A stretch of 64,000 nucleotides of DNA. Origin: RGIG9041 sp045593905 (GTDB taxonomy: Bacteria; Bacillota; Clostridia; Oscillospirales; QAKW01). Each line of letters begins with the position of its first letter. Within the stretch, counting starts at the first letter, position 1. Both the position numbers and the translations under genes were made by a program. Of the stretch, positions 52,188-60,875 are shown one piece after another. The DNA lies in contig JAZNXL010000055.1 of the NCBI GenBank assembly GCA_045593905.1, positions 1-64,000 of the forward strand. Reading direction: 5' to 3'. The notes beneath the pieces are model-generated. The model worked only from the letters and a program-made list of their open reading frames with translations, had not been told where the DNA came from and did not search any database.

Positions 52188-54248
52188 ATGGAATATCTTG
52201 CAAAAAACATCAGAAACGTGTGTCTTATGGGGCACAAAGGCTACGGAAAAACAACTTTAACTGAGGCTATGCTTTTCTTTTCGAAAGCAACAGACAGACT
52301 CGGTAAGATTGAGCAGGGTAATACCATTAGTGACTTTGACGCAGAAGAAATTAAACGTAAAATCTCAATTTCACTTTCTGTAAATCCTTTTACATATAAA
52401 AATACTAAAATCAATTTAATCGATACACCCGGCTTTTACGATTTTGAAGGCGAACAAAACTCGGCTTTAAGCGCTGTTGATACTGCTATAATCGTTGTTA
52501 CTTCAAAAACAACTGTTTCGGTTGGTACCGAAAAAGCTATGCTTAAATGCCGCTTGCAAAACAAACCTGTTATCTTTTTCAACCTTGGTCTTGATGACGA
52601 AAACGCCGACTTTTATAAAACACTTTCTCAACTTTATGATAAATTTGGTGAATCAAATATTGTTCCCGCACAGCTTCCCATTATTGAGGGCGGCAAGTTT
52701 GTAGGTGCGGTTGACGTTTTAGACGGAAAAGGCTATAAATTTAACGCCGACGGTACACACACCGCTTGCGATGCACCTGCTGATGTCGCTGAAAAGGCAG
52801 AAGAGTATCGCTCAAAAATGCTCGAGCTAATTGCTGAAACCGACGAAGATTTAATGACTAAATTCTTCGACGACGAGCCGTTTACTGCAGAAGAACTTAA
52901 TACAGGTATTAAAAACGCAATTATGCAAAGAACAATGTTCCCTGTATTTTTAGGCGTTCCTACACAAATGCTCGGCATTGGTAAATTTATTGAATTTATT
53001 TGCGAGCATTTACCGTCGCCGGCAGATGTTGGTCCTATTATGGCAGGGGAAGAAAAAATTGAGTGCGACGAAAATAAAGGCACTGTTTTAAGAGTGTTCA
53101 AAACAATTGCTGACCCGTTTGTTGGTAAACTTTCTTTCTATAGAATTTATTCAGGTAAAGTTCGCCGTGATGAAACATATACAAACACCGCTAATGATGA
53201 AAAAGAAAAAATCGCTCACGTTTATACTCCGTTTGGTAAAAAACAGGTTGAGGTTGATTGCTTGAATGCGGGTGATATCGGTGTGTTTACAAAGCTTAAT
53301 AGCACAAAAACATCTGATACACTTTGCTCTAAAGATATTAATGTTTCGCTCTCGCGCATCGCGTTCCCTGTACCTAACTTTTCAAAAGCAACCATGCCAA
53401 AGAAAAAAGGCGACGAAGAAAAAATCTCTCTTGGTATTAAAAAGCTTATGGAAGAAGACCCCACATTGAAGCTTGTTAATAATACCGAGACTAAGCAACA
53501 GGTTCTTTACGGTATGGGCGATATGCAGCTTGATATCGTAAGTTCAAAGCTTGCTTCAAAGTTCCAGGCTGAAATGGAGCTAAAGGACGCAACTGTTGCG
53601 TATAGAGAAACAATTAAAAAGAAGGTTAAAGTTCAGGGTAAACATAAAAAACAATCGGGCGGTCATGGTCAATATGGCGACGTTTGGATTGAGTTTGAGC
53701 CTTGCTACGATAGTGAGTTTGTATTTGCTGAAAGCGTATTTGGCGGCTCGGTTCCTAAAAACTTTTTCCCTGCTGTAGAAAAAGGCCTTCGCGATAGTAT
53801 CAAAAAAGGCGTTTTAGCAGGTTATCCTGTTACCAATATTAAGGCAACACTTGTTGATGGCTCATATCATCCCGTTGACTCGTCTGAAATGGCGTTTAAA
53901 ACAGCCGCTTCAATAGCGTTTAAAGAGGGTATGAAACAGGCATCTCCTGCGCTTTTAGAGCCGATAGGCACATTGTCAGTTAATGTTTCTGACAAACTTA
54001 TGGGCGATATTATTGGCGACATCAATAAACGCAGAGGTCAGGTTCTTTCGATGGATAACGTTGAAAACGAACGCGGTAGAAAGCTCGTTGTAGCAAACGT
54101 ACCTATGAGCGAACTTTCTTCGTATGCTATGGACCTTCGTAGCATGACTCACGGCAGAGCGTCGTTTACTCTTGAATTTTTAGAGTATCGTGAAGCTCCC
54201 TCAAATATCGTTGCAAAAGTAATTGCCCAAGCAGAAAAAGAAGAATAG
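52188..54248 (+). CDS. EF-G-like paralogue with degenerate GTPase motifs
   Basis: 686 residues with EF-G layout (G domain, domain II, III-V; C-terminal YRETIKKKVKVQGKHKKQSGGHGQYGDV in domain IV, split over 20-residue pieces). P-loop GHKGYGKT at 15-22. G3 is DTPGF at 79-83, so the catalytic His of translational GTPases is Phe, as common in this paralogue group. The G4 motif, normally NKxD, reads LGLD near residue 127-130, losing both Asn and Lys. Guanine specificity is therefore doubtful. Probably not the main EF-G. Own promoter. Confidence 0.85.
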   Translation: MEYLAKNIRNVCLMGHKGYGKTTLTEAMLFFSKATDRLGKIEQGNTISDFDAEEIKRKISISLSVNPFTYKNTKINLIDTPGFYDFEGEQNSALSAVDTAIIVVTSKTTVSVGTEKAMLKCRLQNKPVIFFNLGLDDENADFYKTLSQLYDKFGESNIVPAQLPIIEGGKFVGAVDVLDGKGYKFNADGTHTACDAPADVAEKAEEYRSKMLELIAETDEDLMTKFFDDEPFTAEELNTGIKNAIMQRTMFPVFLGVPTQMLGIGKFIEFICEHLPSPADVGPIMAGEEKIECDENKGTVLRVFKTIADPFVGKLSFYRIYSGKVRRDETYTNTANDEKEKIAHVYTPFGKKQVEVDCLNAGDIGVFTKLNSTKTSDTLCSKDINVSLSRIAFPVPNFSKATMPKKKGDEEKISLGIKKLMEEDPTLKLVNNTETKQQVLYGMGDMQLDIVSSKLASKFQAEMELKDATVAYRETIKKKVKVQGKHKKQSGGHGQYGDVWIEFEPCYDSEFVFAESVFGGSVPKNFFPAVEKGLRDSIKKGVLAGYPVTNIKATLVDGSYHPVDSSEMAFKTAASIAFKEGMKQASPALLEPIGTLSVNVSDKLMGDIIGDINKRRGQVLSMDNVENERGRKLVVANVPMSELSSYAMDLRSMTHGRASFTLEFLEYREAPSNIVAKVIAQAEKEE

Positions 54249-54253
54249 TCATA

Positions 54254-54310
54254 ATAAGCGGCACACCCGAATAATATTTATTAAAGTATTATAAAGGTTG
54301 TGCCGCTTAT
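54254..54310. repeat. Perfect 12-bp inverted repeat spanning the DUF4830 gene start
   Basis: ATAAGCGGCACA (54254-54265) and TGTGCCGCTTAT (54299-54310). The right arm covers the first two bases of the ATG and the ribosome site AAAGG lies in the 33-base loop next to it. Confidence 0.7.
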
Positions 54311-54773
54311 GTATATTGTTTCGGTTAAATTCAGTTTAAAAAAGTTTTTGTGTTGTGTGGCAGCATTTTGTGTGGTTATTGCTATTGCATGTGCTTTTAT
54401 ACCACAAAGGTCAAGTGATGTTTTGAGTTCTAAAGCTGACACTACTGCCAAAACAACTCAGGACCATATTGATTTTTTAAAAGAGTATGGTTATAATGTT
54501 GGTGATAAACCGATTCAAATACAAGAAATTATTATTCCGCAAGAATTTAGCGCCGAATATGAACAGTATAACAATTACCAAAAACTTTCGGGGTTTGATT
54601 TATCTAAATACAAAGGTCAGCGTGTAAAAAAATACACTTACAAGGTGACTGACTATAAAGATTCTGATGACGAGGTTGTTGCCAACATATATCTATATAA
54701 TGAAAAAGTTATTGGCGGAGACATTAGTTCGACAACACTCGGTGGCTTTGTTCATGGTTTTATAAAAGAATAA
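54309..54773 (+). CDS. DUF4830 protein, membrane-anchored
   Basis: 154 residues from ATG 54309 (AAAGG eleven bases upstream); a GTG at 54300 is too close to the ribosome site. One N-terminal helix (FLCCVAAFCVVIAIACAF), then a DUF4830-type domain from about 55 (DHIDFLKEYGYNV...GFVHGFIKE). Function unknown; a secreted or anchored Clostridia-specific protein. Confidence 0.65.
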   Translation: MYIVSVKFSLKKFLCCVAAFCVVIAIACAFIPQRSSDVLSSKADTTAKTTQDHIDFLKEYGYNVGDKPIQIQEIIIPQEFSAEYEQYNNYQKLSGFDLSKYKGQRVKKYTYKVTDYKDSDDEVVANIYLYNEKVIGGDISSTTLGGFVHGFIKE

Positions 54774-54774
54774 T

Positions 54775-54803
54775 ACTGCGGTTTTTCCGCAGTTTTTTAT
54801 TTA
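54775..54803 (+). terminator. Terminator of the DUF4830 gene
   Basis: ACTGCGG / CCGCAGT hairpin with TTTTTTATTT. Confidence 0.9.
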
Positions 54804-54813
54804 AAGGTGAAAT

Positions 54814-55533
54814 ATGAGAATTGATAAGTATATTTGTGATACTGTAAACATTACAAGAACGCAGGTTAAAAGTAAAATATCCAAGGGTTGTGTTTTTGCA
54901 AATGGCGAACGTGTTAAAACATCGTCTTTGCAAATAGATGAAAAAACTGCGACTGTTGTAATGGATGGACAAACAATTGTCTATAATAAATTTATATATA
55001 TTATGATGAATAAACCCGCAGGTGTCATAAGTGCCTCGAGCGACAAAAAGGCTGTTACTGCGATTGATTTGCTAAAACCCGAGGACAAGCACAAAGATTT
55101 ATTTGTGGCGGGCAGACTTGATAAAGATACAACAGGTTTTTTGTTTATAACGAACGATGGGAATTTAGCCCACAATATTTTGTCACCGAAAAAACATATT
55201 AATAAGACTTATCTTGTTACTCTTGAGCAAAGTATTAAAAGTGAGTATAAACAGGCGTTTGCATCGGGTGTTGTTCTTTTAGATGGCTATGAATGTAAAA
55301 GCGCTGTGTTCGAGCAGCTGAGTCAAAACGTTTGTACTCTTGAGATTGTCGAGGGTAAGTTTCATCAGGTAAAACGTATGTTTGAGGCGTTGGGAAACAA
55401 AGTGATAAAATTAAAACGCATAAAAATGTGCGATATTGAACTTGATTGCAGTTTAGCCGAGGGTGAATATAGACGGTTTTATCCTTGCGAAATTGAACAA
55501 ATTGTTAACAAAATAAACAAAAATACCCGATAA
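54814..55533 (+). CDS. rsuA: RsuA-family 16S rRNA pseudouridine synthase
   Basis: 239 residues: S4 RNA-binding domain in 1-60 (RIDKYICDTVNITRTQVKS) and catalytic domain with Asp in AGRLDKDTTGF, YLVTLE and FHQVKRMFEALG. Family makes pseudouridine 516 in 16S rRNA. Monocistronic, AAAGGTGA upstream of ATG 54814. RsuA rather than RluB/RluE by length and start only; moderate certainty on the exact site. Confidence 0.88.
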   Translation: MRIDKYICDTVNITRTQVKSKISKGCVFANGERVKTSSLQIDEKTATVVMDGQTIVYNKFIYIMMNKPAGVISASSDKKAVTAIDLLKPEDKHKDLFVAGRLDKDTTGFLFITNDGNLAHNILSPKKHINKTYLVTLEQSIKSEYKQAFASGVVLLDGYECKSAVFEQLSQNVCTLEIVEGKFHQVKRMFEALGNKVIKLKRIKMCDIELDCSLAEGEYRRFYPCEIEQIVNKINKNTR

Positions 55534-55603
55534 TTTTTTTATTTGGTGTCATTTTAGTTTATTTTGCACAAAAAAATTGCATTTTTTTTGTAAAAAAAAT
55601 CAT

Positions 55604-55632
55604 TTGATTTTTATACAGGTTTGTATTAATAT
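55604..55632 (+). promoter_or_regulatory. Possible promoter of the ABC ATPase gene
   Basis: TTGATT (55604-55609), 17-base spacer, TAATAT (55627-55632). A TATAAT shifted by five bases (55632-55637) lacks a -35 at the right distance. Confidence 0.5.
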
Positions 55633-55681
55633 ATAATAGAAATATAAAATGAATTATAATGTGACGTAGGAGGAACATTTA

Positions 55682-56791
55682 ATGGCAAGTTTATCATTAA
55701 AAGGTATTTATAAAAGATACCCCGGCGGCGTAGTAGCTGTTTCTGATTTTAACCTTGAAATCGAAGACAAAGAATTTCTCGTACTCGTTGGTCCTTCAGG
55801 TTGTGGTAAATCAACTACACTTAGAATGATTGCGGGCCTTGAAGAAATCACCGAGGGCGAACTCTATATCGGCGATAAAGTAGTTAACGATATCGCTCCT
55901 AAAGATAGAGATATTGCAATGGTTTTCCAAAACTATGCTCTCTATCCGCATATGACAGTATTCGATAATATGGCATTTGGTCTTAAACTTAGAAAAACAC
56001 CTAAGGATGAAATCAAACGCCGCGTTGAAGAAGCTGCAAAAATTCTCGATATCAGCCATCTTCTCGATAGAAAACCGAAGGCTCTTTCGGGTGGTCAGCG
56101 TCAGCGTGTTGCTCTTGGACGTGCTATTGTTCGTGAGCCTAAAGTATTCCTTCTTGACGAACCGCTTTCAAACCTTGATGCTAAGCTTCGTGCACAGATG
56201 AGAACAGAGCTTTCAAAAATTCACCACAACCTTGCAACAACATTTATTTACGTTACTCATGACCAAACTGAAGCTATGACAATGGCTACAAGAATTGTTG
56301 TTATGAAAGACGGCTTTATCCAACAGGTTGATACACCTCAGAACCTTTATAAGTATCCCTGCAATATGTTCGTTGCTGGATTTATCGGTTCACCTCAAAT
56401 GAACTTCTTCGATGCTGAAATCGAAGAAAAAGCTGACGGTCTTTACATTAACTTTAAAGGCAACTCACTTAAGCTTCCCGAATCAAAGGTTAACGACGAT
56501 GTTAAATCATACGTTGGTAAAACAGTTGTTGTTGGTATTCGTCCTGAGCATGTTCACGACGAAGAAAGATTCCTTGAATCACTTGCTGATTACGCTATCG
56601 ACGCTTCAGTAGAGGTTACAGAGCTTATGGGTGCTGAAACCTTCCTTTATCTCGATGTTAACGGTGCAAAGCTTACTGCAAAAGTTGCTCCTACAACTAC
56701 TGCAGAGCCCGACGCTCAAATCAAAGTTGTTCTTGACCTTGATTTTGCACACCTCTTTGACAAAGAGACACAACGTACAATTATTAACTAA
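55682..56791 (+). CDS. Orphan sugar-ABC-transporter ATPase (UgpC/MsmK/MalK type)
   Basis: 369 residues. Walker A GPSGCGKST, signature LSGGQRQRVALGRA, Walker B VFLLDEPLSNLDAK, H-loop THDQTEA, plus C-terminal regulatory OB-fold domains (about 240-369) of MalK-type proteins. No permease or binding-protein gene adjoins. In Firmicutes a single MsmK-type ATPase can energise many sugar importers; this is a candidate for that. AGGAGGA before ATG 55682. Frequent use of CTC/CTT and GCT codons suggests high expression. Confidence 0.9.
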   Translation: MASLSLKGIYKRYPGGVVAVSDFNLEIEDKEFLVLVGPSGCGKSTTLRMIAGLEEITEGELYIGDKVVNDIAPKDRDIAMVFQNYALYPHMTVFDNMAFGLKLRKTPKDEIKRRVEEAAKILDISHLLDRKPKALSGGQRQRVALGRAIVREPKVFLLDEPLSNLDAKLRAQMRTELSKIHHNLATTFIYVTHDQTEAMTMATRIVVMKDGFIQQVDTPQNLYKYPCNMFVAGFIGSPQMNFFDAEIEEKADGLYINFKGNSLKLPESKVNDDVKSYVGKTVVVGIRPEHVHDEERFLESLADYAIDASVEVTELMGAETFLYLDVNGAKLTAKVAPTTTAEPDAQIKVVLDLDFAHLFDKETQRTIIN

Positions 56792-56804
56792 TTTGTGCAT
56801 ATTT

Positions 56805-56837
56805 ACCGCTACGTTTTTAGACGTAGCGGTTTTTTAT
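56805..56837 (+). terminator. Terminator of the ABC ATPase gene
   Basis: ACCGCTACGT / ACGTAGCGGT hairpin and TTTTTATT. Confidence 0.9.
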
Positions 56838-56923
56838 TGTGTAAAAATGTTAAAAAACTGTAAAAATTTTCAATTAAATTTACGCTCTTGTGCAATTTTA
56901 ACATATAAAATGTAAAAAAACTG

Positions 56924-56952
56924 TTGAAATCGTAGTGAAAATGTAATAAAAT
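56924..56952 (+). promoter_or_regulatory. Promoter of the CdaR-like regulator/ftsEX operon
   Basis: TTGAAA (56924-56929), 17-base spacer, TAAAAT (56947-56952); AGGGGGA before ATG 56987. Confidence 0.7.
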
Positions 56953-56986
56953 ATTATACAAGATAGTTACATTAGGGGGAACTAAA

Positions 56987-58072
56987 ATGTCTAATAGATT
57001 TTTTCAGGGCGTCGTTTACCAATTAAAAGAAAGCATTGATAGAACCGTAGGTGTTATTGATGAATACGGTACAATTATTGCTTGCAGCGATTTAATTAAA
57101 ATTGGTGAAAAACGCGACAATATAATTCCTATGGTTTCTACAACTATGGATATTGTAAAAGATAACGAGTGCACATACAAACCTATTTCTAACAATAATG
57201 GCTTAGAATATATCGCTTTTGTAGATGGTGTTGACGATATTGCTGATAAATTTATTTCGGTTGTTGTAATTGCTCTTGCTAACATTAAACAGTATTACGA
57301 TGAAAAGTTTGATAAGAACAACTTTATTAAAAATGTAATACTCGATAATATCCTGCCGGGTGACATTTATATTAAAGCAAGAGAACTTCATCTTGAGGCT
57401 GAAACACCGCGTGTTGCAATTCTGATTCGTCTTGCTGAAAACGGCGATGTATCGGCGTATGATATTTTACAAAATCTTTTTCCTGATAAGCAAAAGGACT
57501 TTATTATTAACGTTAACGAAACCGATATTGTTCTTGTTAAAGAAGTTAAAGATATTAGTGATACAAAAGACCTTGAAAAGCTTGCAAAAAGTATTGTTGA
57601 TATTATTAACTCTGACCTTTACGTTAAGGCTTATGTTGGTATTGGTACTATAGTTAACAATATTCGTGATTTGCCGCGTTCGTTTAACGACGCTCAAATT
57701 GCTCTTGAGGTTGGTAAAGTGTTTGATATGGAACGCTTTATTATGACATACGATAATCTTGGTATAGGTAGTCTTATTTATCAACTTCCTACAACACTTT
57801 GCGAAATGTTTTTATCTGAAGTGTTTAAAAAAGGCTCTATAGAGTCACTTGATTATGAAACGTTGTTTACTATTCAAAAGTTCTTTGAAAACAATCTTAA
57901 TGTTTCAGAAACATCAAGAAAGCTTTTTGTACATAGAAACACTCTTGTTTACCGTCTTGAAAAAATCAGAAAACTTACAGGCCTTGACCTTAGAAAGTTT
58001 GATGATGCTATTGTATTTAAGGTAGCGCTTATGGTAAAGAGATACCTTGTTTCTAATCCAACTAAATTTTAA
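56987..58072 (+). CDS. CdaR/PucR-like transcriptional regulator
   Basis: 361 residues. N-terminal sensor about 1-125 (VGVIDEYGTIIACSD, diacid-recognition-like), a GGDEF-like middle and a C-terminal PucR-type HTH about 300-355 (FFENNLNVSETSRKLFVHRN then TLVYRLEKIRKLTG). Such regulators sense sugar acids or purine metabolites. It is 15 bases upstream of ftsE, with no terminator between, so it may be cotranscribed with division genes, an uncommon pairing. Confidence 0.82.
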   Translation: MSNRFFQGVVYQLKESIDRTVGVIDEYGTIIACSDLIKIGEKRDNIIPMVSTTMDIVKDNECTYKPISNNNGLEYIAFVDGVDDIADKFISVVVIALANIKQYYDEKFDKNNFIKNVILDNILPGDIYIKARELHLEAETPRVAILIRLAENGDVSAYDILQNLFPDKQKDFIINVNETDIVLVKEVKDISDTKDLEKLAKSIVDIINSDLYVKAYVGIGTIVNNIRDLPRSFNDAQIALEVGKVFDMERFIMTYDNLGIGSLIYQLPTTLCEMFLSEVFKKGSIESLDYETLFTIQKFFENNLNVSETSRKLFVHRNTLVYRLEKIRKLTGLDLRKFDDAIVFKVALMVKRYLVSNPTKF

Positions 58073-58087
58073 TTTGAGTAGGTTACA

Positions 58088-58777
58088 ATGATTTTATTTG
58101 ATGATGTTTATAAAAACTATCCAAACGGAACAAACGCGTTAAAGGGCATTAGCTTTAAAATTGAAGACGGAGAGTTTGTTTTTGTTATTGGACACAGCGG
58201 CGCAGGTAAAAGTACACTTATAAAGCTTTTACTACGCGAAGAAAAACAAACAAGCGGAAAAATAATTGTTAACGATTTTAATTTAAATAAAATTAAAACA
58301 AACAAAATTCCGCATCTTCGTAGAAGTATGGGTGTTGTTTTTCAAGATTTTCGCTTAATAGAAACAATGACAGTATATGAAAACGTCGCTTTTGCAATGC
58401 GAGTAATCGGTTGCTCTAATAGGGTAATAAGACGCCGTGTGCCTTATGTTCTTGGGGTTGTAGGTCTTGGTCACAAGTCTAAAAACTATCCTAAGGAATT
58501 ATCGGGTGGTGAGCAACAGCGTGTAGCGCTTGCCCGTGCTCTTGCAAATAACCCTAAAACAATTATTGCTGACGAGCCTACAGGTAACGTTGACCCTGCT
58601 CTTGCTCGTGAAATTATGGAATTGTTAATTGAAATCAACAAAATGGGCACCACTGTTATTGTAATTACACACGATAAAACTCTTGTTGATGATTTTTCAA
58701 AGCGTGTAATTGCGTTAAAAAACGGACAAATTATTAGTGACACAATGGGTGGTTATAATTATAATGAACACAGGTAG
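58088..58777 (+). CDS. ftsE: Cell-division ATP-binding protein FtsE
   Basis: 229 residues, ABC ATPase with GHSGAGKST, LSGGEQQRVALARA, IIADEPTGN and THD switch histidine. FtsE and FtsX form a divisome complex that transmits ATP hydrolysis to an external murein hydrolase, here likely the M23 protein encoded next. Overlaps ftsX. Confidence 0.95.
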   Translation: MILFDDVYKNYPNGTNALKGISFKIEDGEFVFVIGHSGAGKSTLIKLLLREEKQTSGKIIVNDFNLNKIKTNKIPHLRRSMGVVFQDFRLIETMTVYENVAFAMRVIGCSNRVIRRRVPYVLGVVGLGHKSKNYPKELSGGEQQRVALARALANNPKTIIADEPTGNVDPALAREIMELLIEINKMGTTVIVITHDKTLVDDFSKRVIALKNGQIISDTMGGYNYNEHR

Positions 58778-59666
58778 TATTGCTTATTTTATAAAAACAG
58801 CATTTAAGAGTATGTATAAAAACGCTCTTATGACTATTGCTTCAATTTTTGTCCTTATTGCTTGTATGATTATTATTGGCTCTGTATATCTTACAGGTGC
58901 TAACGTTGTAAGCTTTATGTCAAAACTTGAGGCGCAAAATGAAATTGTAGCTTTTATTGACGACGATTATAAAGACGATAGCTTATCAAGAAAAAATCTT
59001 TGTCAAAAGGTTAGCGCAATTAAAGGTGTAGAGTCAGTTGAGTATATTACTAAAGAACAGGCTTTTGCCGAATACAGAGACGGTCTTGGTTCTAATGGTG
59101 CATATCTTGAAGGATATGACGGCGAAGACAATCCGCTCCGTAACGAGCTTCGTATTAAAATTAACGATTTATCACGTTTTTCGAAAATTTCAAAAGAAAT
59201 TTCAAAGCTTGATGAAATCGCCAATATCCGTGATTCACAAGATATTGTTGATGTTTTGATTTCGGTACGCAAGGTTCTTACAGTTTTAGGTGTTTGGATA
59301 ATAGCAATTCTTGCAGTTGTTTCACTATTTATAATTTCAAATACCATAAAACTTGCGATGCATAATAGAAGAAACGAAATTAACATTATGAAGTATGTGG
59401 GCGCCACAAACTCGTTTATAAGATTTCCGTTTATACTCGAGGGTGTTCTTATGGGTGTTATTTCAACAGCCGTTGCGTTACTTGCGCAGTGGTGTCTATA
59501 CACTTATGCTATTATTCCGCTTTTAAGTGACCTTTCGTTCCTTTCTTCGAGCATTGTTCCATTTAAAGATATGTTTAGCGTGCTGCTAATTATATTTGCA
59601 TTAATAGGATTTTTAGTTGGTATATTTGGCAGCTCCCTTTCGATGAGAAAATATTTAAAGGTTTAG
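58764..59666 (+). CDS. ftsX: Cell-division protein FtsX
   Basis: 300 residues from ATG 58764, within the ftsE end. Four membrane helices (near 22-45, 175-200, 225-250, 270-292) with a large extracellular loop after the first (about 50-165), the loop that binds the hydrolase. C-terminal FtsX domain MKYVGATNSFIR. No strong ribosome site; translation probably coupled to ftsE. Confidence 0.92.
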   Translation: MNTGSIAYFIKTAFKSMYKNALMTIASIFVLIACMIIIGSVYLTGANVVSFMSKLEAQNEIVAFIDDDYKDDSLSRKNLCQKVSAIKGVESVEYITKEQAFAEYRDGLGSNGAYLEGYDGEDNPLRNELRIKINDLSRFSKISKEISKLDEIANIRDSQDIVDVLISVRKVLTVLGVWIIAILAVVSLFIISNTIKLAMHNRRNEINIMKYVGATNSFIRFPFILEGVLMGVISTAVALLAQWCLYTYAIIPLLSDLSFLSSSIVPFKDMFSVLLIIFALIGFLVGIFGSSLSMRKYLKV

Positions 59667-59669
59667 TTT

Positions 59670-60866
59670 ATGAGTAATAAAGTAAGATTTTTAGCTTTAA
59701 TTATCATTATATTAATGGCGGTTTCAATGATTTCGTCATTTGTTATTGTTGGCAGTGTAGCAAAAGCTCAGTCTGTTGACGATATGCAACAGCAACTCGA
59801 GGAACTTGCAAAGAAAAAGCAAAAGCTTGAGCAAGAACTTAATGCTATCTCTCAAAAAAAGAAAAACGAGCTTGAAAAAAAGAGTATTATTGATGAACAG
59901 GTTAATGCCACGCGTGATGAAATTAACGTTCTAAACGGCGTTATTAATTCGCTTGATAAACAACTTGATAATGCACAAAATGAGCTTGATACTGCTTCTA
60001 AAACATTAGACGAAAAGTTACAACTCAGCAAAAACAGAATCAGAAGCGCCTATGAACAAGGCGAGGCTTCTTATTTAGAAATAATTATACAATCAAAAAG
60101 TGTTTATGATTTTATAAGTAAAATCGAAATAGTTTCACAGATTGCAAACCGCGATAAAGAGGTAATTGAACAGGTTAAAAAAAGCAAAGAAACTATCGAG
60201 GCTAAAAAAATCGAGATTGAACAAAGCAAGGCTGAAAAAGAAAAAAATGCCGAGTCTTTGAAATCGAAGCAAAACTCTTTATCAAAAAAACAAGCCCAAA
60301 GCGACCAGCTTATTCAAGAAATTAATTCTGATGCGGCCGCTACAAAACGTGCTGTTCTTGCGGCCGAGGCTGAAGAAGAGAAACTACAGGCTGAAATTAG
60401 AAAAATGCTTTCTTCTTCGGGTAATTCCGAGCTGATTGACACCGGTGAGTTTAGATGGCCTCTTAATACAAAGTTTAATAATATTACAAGTAAGTTTGGA
60501 TATAGAACACACCCGGTTACCGGCAAATATAAACTCCATACGGGTGTTGATATTGCAAGCTCGGGTATTAAAGGTAGCTCTATTTACGCTGCAAAAGGCG
60601 GAACTGTTTTAAAAGCCGGTTATAATACAGGATACGGTAACTATGTGCTTATTGACCACGGTGGTGGATATGCTACACTTTATGGCCATGCAAGTACACT
60701 TACAGTAAGTGCAGGTCAAAATGTTTCAAGGGGCGATGTTTTAGGCTATGTTGGAAGCACTGGCTACTCAACAGGACCACATCTCCACTTTGAAATTATT
60801 AAAAACGGTGAATATACAAACCCATTAACCTATTTTAGCGGTGTTATGTCGTTTACCTATTATTAA
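59670..60866 (+). CDS. Coiled-coil M23 (LytM) peptidoglycan hydrolase, EnvC/PcsB-like
   Basis: 398 residues. Signal peptide to about 34, long coiled coil about 38-255 (MQQQLEELAKKKQKLEQ), then an M23 domain with zinc ligands in HTGVD and HLHFEI and DHGGGYATLYGH. Layout matches EnvC-like proteins driven by FtsEX. Unlike degenerate EnvC, the zinc residues are intact, so it probably cuts peptidoglycan itself. Starts three bases after ftsX. Confidence 0.92.
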   Translation: MSNKVRFLALIIIILMAVSMISSFVIVGSVAKAQSVDDMQQQLEELAKKKQKLEQELNAISQKKKNELEKKSIIDEQVNATRDEINVLNGVINSLDKQLDNAQNELDTASKTLDEKLQLSKNRIRSAYEQGEASYLEIIIQSKSVYDFISKIEIVSQIANRDKEVIEQVKKSKETIEAKKIEIEQSKAEKEKNAESLKSKQNSLSKKQAQSDQLIQEINSDAAATKRAVLAAEAEEEKLQAEIRKMLSSSGNSELIDTGEFRWPLNTKFNNITSKFGYRTHPVTGKYKLHTGVDIASSGIKGSSIYAAKGGTVLKAGYNTGYGNYVLIDHGGGYATLYGHASTLTVSAGQNVSRGDVLGYVGSTGYSTGPHLHFEIIKNGEYTNPLTYFSGVMSFTYY

Positions 60867-60875
60867 AGGTGTTTT

